Below are positions 32,704-41,675 of a stretch of DNA of 64,000 nt, in pieces; position 1 is the first letter of the stretch; every line of letters starts with the position of its first letter. The position numbers were made by a program, and so were the translations under genes. The notes under the pieces are model-generated. The model was given only the letters and a program-made list of their open reading frames with translations, made no database searches and was not told where the DNA came from. Source of the DNA: Caldilineaceae bacterium (GTDB lineage Bacteria; Chloroflexota; Anaerolineae; Caldilineales; Caldilineaceae); contig JAHBVH010000025.1 in assembly GCA_019637645.1 (NCBI GenBank), forward strand, positions 33,949-97,948, read 5' to 3'.

Positions 32704-32736
32704 AAACCTGACAGGTTTGGCAAACCTGTCAGGTTT
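32704..32736. repeat. Dispersed palindrome, CTGACAGG family (copy 4)
   Basis: Perfect 16-bp arms, 32704-32719 and 32721-32736, around one G. It lies 31 bases after the serA stop (minus strand) and is the best copy of the family. Confidence 0.8.
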
Positions 32737-32766
32737 CTGTTCACGCGGATCACCGACAAAGGTAAA

Positions 32767-34359
32767 CTATAAAGTTGCCGTGCGCAACCAGAGAATGTCC
32801 TCCCAAGTCTCAATCCGCGCGGCAAGCTCTGCCGGCACCACTTCATCGGTACCCAACGCCATAATGGCTTCGGTCCGTGGTGCGCGACGGCCAACATGCA
32901 TAAAGCTAATATTAATGTCGGCCTGACCAAGGGTCGTACCCACCCGCCCAATGATGCCAGGGCGGTCCGTGTGAGAAGTCAAGAAGACATGACCTTCGGC
33001 AGGGAAGTCTACCCATTGCTCATTAATGGCCACCACATGTGATTCCCCTCGCAAAAGGGCGCCACTGACCTGCCACTTGGGTTCGGCTTTAGTACTCACC
33101 GTGAGCATGGTCTCGTAGGGCAGATCGTGTTGGTATTTTTTAATCTCGATCAGGTTAACGCCACGGCGCTCAGCGACCAAGGCGGCATTGACCAAGTTGA
33201 CCCGCACCTGCACGACATCCCCCAACAGCCCTTTGATCACAGCAGCGTTGATATAGGCTAGGTCAAAGTGGGCCAGATTACCATACGCGGTCACTTCGAC
33301 ATCACCAATCGCCTGTGCGCCGAGTTGGCGGAGGAAACGCCCCAAGCGCTCGGCTAGATCGATATAGGGCACCAACACTTCCAGATCCTTGGGTGGAATG
33401 ATCGGGGCATTGACCGCGTAGCGGGCGGGCCGATCATTGAGCACATCCAACACCTGAAGTGCCACATCTTCCGCCACCTGTTCCTGTGCTTCTACAGTGC
33501 TGGCACCGAGATGAGGCGTCAAAATAATTTTTTCCGAGTTGCGCAGGGGGCTCGTGGCAGCCAGGGGTTCCTCTTCGAAAACATCCAAGGCAGCCCCGGC
33601 AATATGGCCGCTGTTGATCGCTTCGACCAAGGCTGCTTCGTCAATAATGCCGCCACGGGCGACATTCAGCACGCGTGCGCCCTTCTTCATCTTGGCTAGC
33701 TGTTCACGCCCAATTAAGTTTTGAGTTTGGGGCGTCAGGGGAACGTGGATCGTCAAGAAGTCGGCTTGGGCCAAGACACTTTCAATATCGCCCAAGGCAA
33801 CGCCGCGTTGGGCGGCGTAATCGGGCGTGACATAGGGGTCGTAGCCCACAATCCGCATGCCCAAGCCTTGGGCGCGGCGGACCACTTCTTGCGCCACCCG
33901 GCCCATGCCAACAACGCCTAGGACTTTGTCGCGCACTTCGACGCCAACAAACTTATTGCGTTTCCAATTGCCCGTGCGCACATGGGCATCTGCTTGCGGA
34001 ATCAGGCGCGCCATCGACATTAACAAAGCAATGGTATGTTCGGCAGCCGCCACGGTATTCCCCGTGGGGGCATTGACCACAATCACACCGGCTTGCGTTG
34101 CCGCGTTGACATCAATGTTATCAACGCCGACACCGGCGCGGCCAACGACGCGCAAGCGTTTCCCCGCGCGAATGACCTCCGCGGTGACAGTTGTACTACT
34201 GCGCACCAGCAAGGCATCATAGTCGCCGATGACTTCGATTAACTGGGTTGGGGTAAGGTCAGTGCGGACATCGACCGTTACATTGGTGGCCTGACGCAAA
34301 GGGGCCAAGCCAACATCGGCCAAGGCATCACTGACAAGAATTTTTAACGTTTCGCTCAT
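32767..34359 (-). CDS. serA: D-3-phosphoglycerate dehydrogenase
   Basis: 530 residues, the long SerA form. It oxidises 3-phosphoglycerate with NAD, the first step of serine synthesis. Substrate domain: ALLVRSSTTVTAEVI and VGRAGVGVDNIDVNAATQAG. NAD domain: KVLGVVGMGRVAQEVVRRA near 148. Catalytic residues lie in NVARGGIIDEAALV (Arg), the EEEPL region (Glu) and TPHLGASTVEAQ (His near 285). An allosteric substrate-binding domain (about 315-455) and a C-terminal ACT domain (HTDRPGIIGRVGTTLG near 465) indicate serine feedback. It stands alone, with argS 120 bases upstream in the same direction. Confidence 0.95.
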   Translation of the reverse strand: MSETLKILVSDALADVGLAPLRQATNVTVDVRTDLTPTQLIEVIGDYDALLVRSSTTVTAEVIRAGKRLRVVGRAGVGVDNIDVNAATQAGVIVVNAPTGNTVAAAEHTIALLMSMARLIPQADAHVRTGNWKRNKFVGVEVRDKVLGVVGMGRVAQEVVRRAQGLGMRIVGYDPYVTPDYAAQRGVALGDIESVLAQADFLTIHVPLTPQTQNLIGREQLAKMKKGARVLNVARGGIIDEAALVEAINSGHIAGAALDVFEEEPLAATSPLRNSEKIILTPHLGASTVEAQEQVAEDVALQVLDVLNDRPARYAVNAPIIPPKDLEVLVPYIDLAERLGRFLRQLGAQAIGDVEVTAYGNLAHFDLAYINAAVIKGLLGDVVQVRVNLVNAALVAERRGVNLIEIKKYQHDLPYETMLTVSTKAEPKWQVSGALLRGESHVVAINEQWVDFPAEGHVFLTSHTDRPGIIGRVGTTLGQADINISFMHVGRRAPRTEAIMALGTDEVVPAELAARIETWEDILWLRTATL

Positions 34360-34479
34360 AACCTACGGTTCTTACTAGCACACATGGGATGATTAATTTT
34401 ATCGACTTCGCTGGACAAATTAGGCAGTTTCTGTCCAATCGAGGGTCACACAATCAAGAAGTTCACAATCAACTAGAAC

Positions 34480-36180
34480 TTACATGGTTTCTGGCGCGCT
34501 GACACCAATCAGGTGCAGTACCTTGGCCAGAACAATGCGGCTGGCGACACAGAGTTGCAAACGCGCCGCGCTCACGGCGGGCTGATCCCGATCGACCACC
34601 CGGCAATCTCGATAGAAGCCATTAAAGGTTTTAGCAAGCTCGAGGACATAGTGGGTCAAATTGTGCGGCGATAGCCGTTCAATGGCAAGCTCAATCTGTT
34701 CTTCGAGCTCCAACAATTTACGGATCAACGCCAACTCGGATGGATGGCCTAATGGTTGGAGTGTCGCGGAATGAAGCGTCGCCATATCCCCATTGTTCAA
34801 GCCTTCGGCGGTCGCTTTCGCCAGAATCGAGCAGATGCGGGCATGGCTATATTGGACATAGTAGACCGGATTGTCATTCGTCTGGGCTACGGCCAGATCG
34901 AGATCGAATTCAATCGTGCTCTCCGGGCTACGGGTGAGCAGGTTAAAGCGGATGGCGTCAGCACCCACTTCGTCCACAACGTCATTGATCGTGATCAAGT
35001 TACCAGCCCGCTTGCTAAGCTTTACTTCTTTGCCATCCCGGATCAGTTTGACTAGATCATACAATAAGATCGATAGCCTTGCTGGCTCTAGCCCTAACGA
35101 TTGCATTACGGCTGCCATCCGTGGCACATGCCCTTGGTGATCAACGCCCCAGACATTAATGACATGATCAAAGTGGCGGCGCAAGAATTTGTCGTAATGA
35201 TAAGCAATGTCACTGGCAAAGTAGCTGGGCGACCCATTGGAACGAATCACAACTTCATCTTTTTCGTTCTTCGGGTATTTACTAGCCAGAAACCAGACCG
35301 CCCCATCGCGATGGGCAAGTTCACCCCGCTGCTCAAGATAGTCCAACGCCTGTTGAAGCAAACCACTATCATAGAGGCTCTGTTCACTGAACCAGTTGTC
35401 AAAATGTACGCCAATGCGGGCCAATTCACTTTGGAGCGCGCGAATGACAATCGCTAGCCCAATCTGCTCTAGTTCGGCAATGGCCTGGGCTGGCGCCATG
35501 GTCACAAAACGATCACCATATTGCTCGGCTAACTGACCCGCATAGTCGTGCATATACTCGCCTTGGTAGCCATTCTCTGGGATCGACACCGCTTGCCCAA
35601 AGTGCTGCAAATAGCGTGCCCACAGGGTTTCGGCAAAGAGTTGAACCTGGTTGCCACGGTCATTGACATAGAATTCCCGTTGAACAGCATAACCGGCGGC
35701 GGTCAACACATTCGCCAAACTATCGCCCAACACGGCATTGCGCGCGCCACCATAGTGGATCGGCCCCGTGGGGTTGACACTCACAAATTCCACTTGCCAA
35801 CGCTGACCAACACCTTGGGTCAGATTGCCAAATCTTTCGCCAGCTTGCACAATCGTCGCCACCTGGGCTTGCAGCCAACTGTCGGCCAGACGGAGGTTAA
35901 TAAAACCCGGGCCAGCCAGCTCTACCCCGCCGATGAGATCGCTCGCGGGTAGATGGGCGATCACGGCCTCGGCAATGGCCCGTGGATTGGCTTTCTCGCC
36001 GGTGGCTTTGCGCAACGCCGCGGCCACCACCATGGCGATATTGGTGCTATAATCCCCATGATCCACCTGTTTGGGCCGTGCGATCTCTACGGCAGGCAGG
36101 GCGAAGGTCGCTAACGCACCCGCGGCTTGGGCCTTCGTCAGGGCTTGTTCAATCAGTAACGTAAGGTGATCCCGTATCAT
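34480..36180 (-). CDS. argS: Arginyl-tRNA synthetase
   Basis: 566 residues. Charges tRNA-Arg. The N-terminal additional domain ends around GGVELAGPGFINLRL; the class I signature appears as VNPTGPIHYGGARNAVLGDSLANVL near 125, where the HIGH motif is HYGG. The KMSK position reads VKLSKRAGN near 385, a normal variant in ArgRS. The DALR anticodon domain closes the protein with ELAKTFNGFYRDCRV and ARLQLCVASRIVLAKVLHLIGVSAPETM. No T-box was found in front of it; instead a short element with GACTTACGC ends occupies the gap to polA. Confidence 0.94.
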   Translation of the reverse strand: MIRDHLTLLIEQALTKAQAAGALATFALPAVEIARPKQVDHGDYSTNIAMVVAAALRKATGEKANPRAIAEAVIAHLPASDLIGGVELAGPGFINLRLADSWLQAQVATIVQAGERFGNLTQGVGQRWQVEFVSVNPTGPIHYGGARNAVLGDSLANVLTAAGYAVQREFYVNDRGNQVQLFAETLWARYLQHFGQAVSIPENGYQGEYMHDYAGQLAEQYGDRFVTMAPAQAIAELEQIGLAIVIRALQSELARIGVHFDNWFSEQSLYDSGLLQQALDYLEQRGELAHRDGAVWFLASKYPKNEKDEVVIRSNGSPSYFASDIAYHYDKFLRRHFDHVINVWGVDHQGHVPRMAAVMQSLGLEPARLSILLYDLVKLIRDGKEVKLSKRAGNLITINDVVDEVGADAIRFNLLTRSPESTIEFDLDLAVAQTNDNPVYYVQYSHARICSILAKATAEGLNNGDMATLHSATLQPLGHPSELALIRKLLELEEQIELAIERLSPHNLTHYVLELAKTFNGFYRDCRVVDRDQPAVSAARLQLCVASRIVLAKVLHLIGVSAPETM

Positions 36181-36203
36181 ATCAACGTTTTCAGTGTTCT
36201 CGA

Positions 36204-36281
36204 GACTTACGCAGTACCAGAGCTGTCCGGGTTTGAAAATCGGAGAACGCTCACTGGTGAAACGCGCGGTTGGCGTAAGTC
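36204..36281. mobile_element. 78-bp element with 9-bp terminal inverted repeats (MITE-like relic)
   Basis: GACTTACGC at 36204-36212 and its exact complement at 36273-36281 bound a non-coding 60-base centre; GA/TC continue imperfectly outside. GGACTTACGC-type ends are known from insertion sequences and MITEs of cyanobacteria, which is the basis for the suggestion. No transposase is present. Confidence 0.35.
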
Positions 36282-36289
36282 CTCATTTT

Positions 36290-39091
36290 TTATGCCTGCG
36301 CTAAATCATACCAATTCGGTCCAACCTCAACATCCACCTTGAGCGGAACATCGAGTTGATAGGCGTTTTCCATCACGTCACAGACGAGCGCAACGAGATC
36401 CGCCTTTTCCTCTGCTGGTGCTTCAAGCACTAGTTCGTCATGCACTTGCAACAACATGCGCGCTTGAAAACCGCCGGCCTGAAGTCGTTCGTGAAGGCGG
36501 ATCATGGCGATCTTCATAATATCGGCAGCCGCGCCTTGGATGGGTGCGTTGATCGCGGCCCGCTCCACCGCGGCACGCTGCATAAAGGGCAGACGTCCAC
36601 TTTGCAATTCGGGGAAAAAGCGTTTGCGTCCCAGCAGGGTCTCCACATAGCCCGCTTCATTAGCCATCTTGGTCGTCTGCTCAATGTACTCTTTGATATT
36701 GGGGTAGGTAACAAAGTATTGATCCAAAAAGCGACGCGCTTCTTTGGGGTCCATATCGGTGCGATTGCTGATCCCAAAGGCGCTTGAACCATAGATGGTA
36801 GCAAAGTTAATCGTCTTGGCAAGGCCACGTTGCTCGCGCGTGACCTGCTCAATCGGCACGCCAAAGAGTTTCGACGCGGTGGTGGCGTGAATATCTTGAT
36901 CATTGCGGAAGGCGTGGATCAAGGTCTCTTCCTTGGCGACATGGGCCAGGATGCGCAACTCGACTTGGCTATAGTCTGCCGAAAAGAGAAGACAGCCCGC
37001 GGGCACCACAAAGGCGCGCCGAATTTCCCGGCCAAGTTCGGTACGAATGGGAATATTCTGCAAATTCGGATTGCTGCTGCTCATCCGTCCGGTCACCGCG
37101 CCGGTTTGGTTAAAGCTCGTGTGGAGCCGTCCTGTGGTCGGATTGACCAACGACGGCAGGGCATCGACATAGGTGCCACGCAATTTTTCGAGTTGACGCT
37201 GCTCAAAGATGATGGTCAACACTTGACGCTGGGCAACACTGAGATCAAGCGTCATGGTGGCTAACTTTTCCAATTCCATGGCCGCCGTGCTGATCTGCCC
37301 CCCTTTGGTGCGGCTCAACCCTTTGCTCGGGAAACCCATCTCCTCAAAGAGAACCTGGCTCAGTTGCTGGGTGCTGCGCAAGTTAAAGGGATGACCCACA
37401 ATTTCAAAGAGGGCCGCTTCCAAAGCGCTGAGCCGCTCGGTCAATTTCACCGACATCTCGGCCAGATAGGCGGTATCTAACTTCACACCCGCCATCTCCA
37501 TATCGGTCAATACCGGTAGCAAGGGCAATTCGATGGTCTCATAAAGCGCCCACATGCCAGTTTCATGGAGGCGCGGGGCAAGCTTGTCAAAGAGCTGAAT
37601 CGTCGCATCAACATCGGCACCACAATACGCGGTAACCCGGTCGATGCTCACTTGATCAATGGTAATCTGCTTGCGCCCTGCGCCGATGAGACTGAGAATG
37701 TCGGTCATCTGCCAGCCAAGTTCATGCGCAGCCTGGTCCTTGAGCCCTAGCGATCGGCTGGCAGGGTCCAGCAACCAGGCCATGGTCATAGTGTCATGAA
37801 TCGCGCCCTGCACGGTCAACCCATGCCGCAGGCAGATCGTCAGGTCATATTTGCCATTATGGGCTAATTTGGGCAACGCCGGATTGGCAAAGAAGGGCTG
37901 CAACGCCGTCCGCACCTCGGCCCAGGGAAGTTGCGTCCCTTCGGTATGGGCCAGCGGAATATAAGCCGCTTGCCCAGGAGCCCAGGCGATCCCCAAGCCG
38001 ACCAACTGCACTTGAATGGCATCCGTTCCCGTGGTCTCCACATCAAAGCTCAAGCGTTCGGCAGTCTCCAGGGCAGCCACCAACGCCGCTAGCTCAGCCG
38101 CGGTTTGGATCGACTGGTAGATGCTCTCGACCGGGGCTTCATCGATGGCGACCGCCGAAGCGGTATCAAACAAGCCCATTTGACCGGTTGCAGTTACCGT
38201 CGGTGGAGCCACCGCGACCAAGGTGTTGGCTGCTGGCAATTCCTTGATGAGGCTGCGGAACTCTAACTGAGTAAAGAGCGCGATGACCTTCTCTTGATCA
38301 TAGCTGTGCAGGCGGCAGGCTTCGGCATCAAAGACGATGTCGAGATCGCGCACAATGGTAACCAGCCGTTTGTTTAAAGTCACCTGGGGCTCAGCATCCA
38401 CTAAACTTTGGCGCGTTTTAGGGCCCGAAATCGTCTCTAGGCGTGCATAGAGCTGTTCGAGCGTGCCATACTCTTGTAACAACTTGGCCGCGGTCTTTTC
38501 ACCAACCCCTGGTACCCCTGGAATATTATCCGAACTATCGCCGGTCAACGCTTTCAGATCGATAAATTGGGTGGGGGTCAGCGCATAGCGCTCTTGCACC
38601 TCGGTGAGACCATAAATGCTGGTTGTTGGATTGGGTCCCCCAGAGGTGTAGAGCACCTTGACCCGTTCATCTACGAGCTGGAACATATCGCGGTCGCCCG
38701 TCATCACCAACACATCAAACCCTTGTGCAGCAGCCACGCGCGAGAGGGTGCCCAAGACATCATCCGCTTCGTAATTGGGATAGGTAATGATGGGGATATT
38801 AAAGGCGCGCAGCAGTTCGTCGATCCGCCCCATTTGGGTGCGCATCTCATCGGGCATGCTATCGCGCGTGGCTTTGTAGGCCGCAAACTCGCTGTGCCGC
38901 CAAGTATCGCCCAAATCAAAAGCCACCGCGACATAATCGGGCTGATAGTCGCGGATGACGCTCAGTAATTTACGCGCAAAGCCAAAGACCGCGCCGGTTG
39001 GTTCGCCCTCGCGGGTGGAGAGGGGCGTTTTCATGCCAAAGAAGGCACGGTAGGCTTGGGAATGACCGTCAATTAGTAATAGAGTTGGCAT
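36290..39091 (-). CDS. polA: DNA polymerase I
   Basis: 933 residues from ATG 39091 (PTLLLIDGHSQAYRAFFG follows); a start 20 codons upstream is open but outside the fold. Three domains: 5'-3' flap nuclease (1-300, with EADDVLGTL and GVPGVGEKTAAKLL), 3'-5' exonuclease (about 330-530) and polymerase (550-933). The proofreading residues are kept: DVET, the Asp in HNGKYD, and YCGADVD, so the exonuclease should be active. Polymerase motifs are FSADYSQVELRILAH (A), RGLAKTINFATIYGSSAFG (B) and QVHDELVLEAP (C). The gene fills gaps and removes RNA primers. It has no obvious operon partner. Confidence 0.96.
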   Translation of the reverse strand: MPTLLLIDGHSQAYRAFFGMKTPLSTREGEPTGAVFGFARKLLSVIRDYQPDYVAVAFDLGDTWRHSEFAAYKATRDSMPDEMRTQMGRIDELLRAFNIPIITYPNYEADDVLGTLSRVAAAQGFDVLVMTGDRDMFQLVDERVKVLYTSGGPNPTTSIYGLTEVQERYALTPTQFIDLKALTGDSSDNIPGVPGVGEKTAAKLLQEYGTLEQLYARLETISGPKTRQSLVDAEPQVTLNKRLVTIVRDLDIVFDAEACRLHSYDQEKVIALFTQLEFRSLIKELPAANTLVAVAPPTVTATGQMGLFDTASAVAIDEAPVESIYQSIQTAAELAALVAALETAERLSFDVETTGTDAIQVQLVGLGIAWAPGQAAYIPLAHTEGTQLPWAEVRTALQPFFANPALPKLAHNGKYDLTICLRHGLTVQGAIHDTMTMAWLLDPASRSLGLKDQAAHELGWQMTDILSLIGAGRKQITIDQVSIDRVTAYCGADVDATIQLFDKLAPRLHETGMWALYETIELPLLPVLTDMEMAGVKLDTAYLAEMSVKLTERLSALEAALFEIVGHPFNLRSTQQLSQVLFEEMGFPSKGLSRTKGGQISTAAMELEKLATMTLDLSVAQRQVLTIIFEQRQLEKLRGTYVDALPSLVNPTTGRLHTSFNQTGAVTGRMSSSNPNLQNIPIRTELGREIRRAFVVPAGCLLFSADYSQVELRILAHVAKEETLIHAFRNDQDIHATTASKLFGVPIEQVTREQRGLAKTINFATIYGSSAFGISNRTDMDPKEARRFLDQYFVTYPNIKEYIEQTTKMANEAGYVETLLGRKRFFPELQSGRLPFMQRAAVERAAINAPIQGAAADIMKIAMIRLHERLQAGGFQARMLLQVHDELVLEAPAEEKADLVALVCDVMENAYQLDVPLKVDVEVGPNWYDLAQA

Positions 39092-39185
39092 AGGTAGGTG
39101 TCGGTGTGGCACATCACGCGTGAGGCGTGAAACGTGGTGCGGCATGGGCAATCACCCTTTACGCCTCACGCCTCATAAATCGCAC

Positions 39186-39404
39186 TTAATTTTCAATGAC
39201 CAAGCTGCCCTGCTGAAGAAGCTCTTTGACTTGGCTACTCTTCAAGATGGAACGCAAGGTGCGCATCCGGCGGCCAGCATCCAAGCGATAGCGCCCAGCC
39301 GGCAATTCGAGAATAAAATTTTTGTCGGACCGGTTGGCAAGGATGATGATATCATCTTTGTCTTCTTGCCAAGTATTGCTATTGCTGGATGTGTTCTTTC
39401 CCAT
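39186..39404 (-). CDS. Small conserved-looking protein of unknown function
   Basis: 72 residues from ATG 39404, with AAAGGTAG at suitable distance. The polar N-terminus (SSNSNTWQEDKDD) is followed by IIILANRSDKNFILELPAGRYRLDAGRRMRTLRSIL and a short helix VKELLQQGSLVIE. A compact beta-beta-helix fold is plausible. I do not recognise a family. It lies between polA and the GT2 gene on the same strand; a longer frame upstream (to 39497) has no ribosome site. Confidence that it is translated rests on the Shine-Dalgarno sequence and protein-like composition. Confidence 0.6.
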   Translation of the reverse strand: MGKNTSSNSNTWQEDKDDIIILANRSDKNFILELPAGRYRLDAGRRMRTLRSILKSSQVKELLQQGSLVIEN

Positions 39405-39588
39405 GGAATGGCTACCTTTTCTCGAGAATGGACTAAATGAAAAGCCCAGACCAAACGCAAAGTTTTGGCCTAGATATGCATCTCTTATTGCGTTCATTAT
39501 ACCCTAAAAAACGCCAATTTGAAAAAGAGATAGGGGATAAATATGGGCAAACGCGCGCTTTAAAAATGGGGGGTTAAAGCCGCACACA

Positions 39589-41151
39589 TCACGTCGCCAG
39601 CGGATGGCCGGCGTTGGATTCGGATTTGGTGGCTTGGGTCTTGTCGCGTTGGGGCCAGGCTTGCCAGAGCCCCACACTAAGCATAAAGGCAAAACCACCG
39701 GCATAGATGGCTAAAAACAAGCCGAGGGTCCAGCGCTCATCGGCCAATGCGACCAGAACAGTACAGAGGGCATAGATGCAGAGGATGAACTCACCGATCA
39801 TGGTGCTGTCCAGCGGCAATCGATAGCCACTGCGTCGCCAACCATCGGCGCTGGTTTCGACCCGAAACTTGGGCGTTCGGAGAAAGACCCCGCCTTTGCT
39901 GCGGAGCCCTTCCCACACGGCCAGGGTGTTGCTAAAACAAACCCCCGTGCCGAGGAGGGTTAAGAGGGGTAGATAGGACCACTGTCGCCACCACTGTTTG
40001 CGATGCAACACCACTTGGGCCACGGCATATAACAAAGGCGGGCCAAAAGAGGCCACACTCAGCAACGCCACTTGTGCCCCAGGGTTTTGATCCGCCAGCA
40101 GCAAAGGCAGCGTGACTAATAAGAGTAATAGGAGCAAAGGGTGGATCAAATAGTTGCCAAGGTGGATCAGGGCCACCAAGCGGGTAAAGAGCGGCCATTC
40201 ACTCTGCCAAACGGTGCCACCGACCTTGCGCAAAGTCTGGATACTCCCCTTGGCCCAACGGAATTGTTGCCGTTTAAAGGCCGCCAGTTGGGGCGGAATT
40301 TCCGCAGGCGCTTCCAATTCACAGAGAAAATGGGCACGCCAGCCCGCCAATTGGGCACGATAGCTCAGATCGAGATCTTCACAGAGCGTATCGGCCTGCC
40401 AGCCGCCCACGGCGGGGTCTTCAATACAGGCGCGCCGCCAGATCCCGCCCGAGCCATTAAAACCCATCGGGTAATGGCCCGCTTGTCGGCCTGCTTGTTC
40501 AACCACAAAGTGACCATCCAGCGCCAACGCCTGGCAACGCGTCAGTGGCGAGTACGCGGCATTCAGGTGTCCCCAGCGCGATTGGACAAAGCCCAGGGTG
40601 GCGCCAGCAGTGGTTTGGAAAAAAGGCAAGGTGCGCTGCAAAAAGTCGCGGGGCGGGACAAAGTCGGCGTCAAAGATCGCAATAAAATCACCCGTAGCCA
40701 AGGGCAGAGCGTGGGCCAAGGCACCCGCCTTAAATCCTTGACGTATTGGACGGAGAACAATGGTAATATCCACACCTTGACGCTGCCAATGTTCGGCGCG
40801 CCGCTGGGCAATGGCTGTGGTTTGGTCGGTGGAATCATCCAAAACTTGGATCTGCAACCGATCTAACGGATAATCTAAGGTGGCGCAGGCATCCATCAAA
40901 CGTTCGACAACATGCCACTCGTTGTAGATCGGCAATTGAATGGTTACCTTCGGCCACTCAAGTAGGGGATCTGTGAGTGCTGGCGCGGGTGAAGTAACGG
41001 CACCCCATGGTTTGCGCAGAAATTGTTGGCGCAGAAAGAGATAGGTCAAGCCCAACGCTTGGAGGCCGTAAAGCGCTAAACCCAGGACACCAATGATGTA
41101 AAAACCTTGTAGTAATAGGGAAACAGTGATTTGCAGCAGGGCAAGGTGCAT
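39589..41151 (-). CDS. Processive family 2 glycosyltransferase (cellulose synthase-like)
   Basis: 520 residues from ATG 41151, with AGAAGAGC upstream. One or two N-terminal helices, a cytosolic GT-A domain, then four to five C-terminal helices. Catalytic signature D, DxD, D, QxxRW is complete: VLDDSTDQ, FDADF, TLCEDLDLSYRA, and QQFRW. The order and TM pattern match membrane glucomannan/cellulose-type synthases (CslA-like), which polymerise and extrude beta-linked polysaccharide. No BcsB-like subunit is near, so the product is likely a simple cell-surface glycan. A promoter and a hairpin at 41395-41453 lie upstream. Confidence 0.9.
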   Translation of the reverse strand: MHLALLQITVSLLLQGFYIIGVLGLALYGLQALGLTYLFLRQQFLRKPWGAVTSPAPALTDPLLEWPKVTIQLPIYNEWHVVERLMDACATLDYPLDRLQIQVLDDSTDQTTAIAQRRAEHWQRQGVDITIVLRPIRQGFKAGALAHALPLATGDFIAIFDADFVPPRDFLQRTLPFFQTTAGATLGFVQSRWGHLNAAYSPLTRCQALALDGHFVVEQAGRQAGHYPMGFNGSGGIWRRACIEDPAVGGWQADTLCEDLDLSYRAQLAGWRAHFLCELEAPAEIPPQLAAFKRQQFRWAKGSIQTLRKVGGTVWQSEWPLFTRLVALIHLGNYLIHPLLLLLLLVTLPLLLADQNPGAQVALLSVASFGPPLLYAVAQVVLHRKQWWRQWSYLPLLTLLGTGVCFSNTLAVWEGLRSKGGVFLRTPKFRVETSADGWRRSGYRLPLDSTMIGEFILCIYALCTVLVALADERWTLGLFLAIYAGGFAFMLSVGLWQAWPQRDKTQATKSESNAGHPLAT

Positions 41152-41394
41152 AGAAAAAGCTCTTCTGTTTTGCCTACAAATCGAGGCGGTTGTCTGTAAC
41201 ACAGCATAATGACGCTAGGCATACTTAGAAAAGAGCTGACGTAAAGAGCTGTCAGGTCTTTGGCAGTGTACCGTCCAAATGCCTAACGCATACAAGAGGG
41301 CGTGACTCCCCTTAGATTGGAAAGCGTAACCAACTCCGGCCACTATATCATGCTTATCCTAGCCAGTCACCGTAAGTCGTCATCCAATAAGAAG

Positions 41395-41416
41395 CCGACG
41401 CCTCGGTTGGCGTCGG
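41395..41416 (-). promoter_or_regulatory. Hairpin in the GT2 leader
   Basis: CCGACGCC and GGCGTCGG form a perfect 8-bp stem with a six-base loop, directly at the predicted transcript start of the GT2 unit. On the minus strand CTTCTTATT follows, a weak T tract, so it may attenuate or protect the transcript. Confidence 0.5.
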
Positions 41417-41424
41417 TCTCTGCT

Positions 41425-41453
41425 ATTATAGTAGAAGCCCTGATAGGAAGCAA
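41425..41453 (-). promoter_or_regulatory. Promoter of the GT2 gene
   Basis: Minus strand TTGCTT (41453-41448), 17-base spacer, TATAAT (41430-41425). The -10 is a perfect consensus. The leader to the start codon is about 265 bases. Confidence 0.65.
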
Positions 41454-41459
41454 TTCTAC

Positions 41460-41487
41460 TGCACAAATGACCGTAGCAGAATATAAT
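41460..41487 (+). promoter_or_regulatory. Promoter of lon
   Basis: TGCACA (41460-41465) and perfect TATAAT (41482-41487) with 16 bases between. Start near 41494, about 180 bases before the lon start. No CIRCE-type heat-shock operator is visible. The GT2 and lon promoters are back to back. Confidence 0.55.
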
Positions 41488-41675
41488 GTAAAGGTTTTAG
41501 CCCTAGCAACTTTAATCTGATTTCTTTGCTCCTCTCGTTTCCCGCTCTTCTATTTGGGCGAGGGCACGCCTGACACCAAATCGATTGACTGCTCAAAGTG
41601 AAAAGAGCTACGCCAACAAAACCCGATTGGGTGACTGTTGCTCAGTGAGGCACTGATCCCCAACCATTTTTATAC

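Noticed and set aside
32578..32772. Short plus-strand ORF between the SH3 lipoprotein and serA
   Set aside because: It reads through the CTGACAGG palindrome and overlaps the end of serA; no ribosome site.
36181..36289. Possible T-box leader for argS
   Set aside because: No T-box sequence or specifier loop is present, and no terminator with a T tract; the inverted repeat is better explained as a small element.
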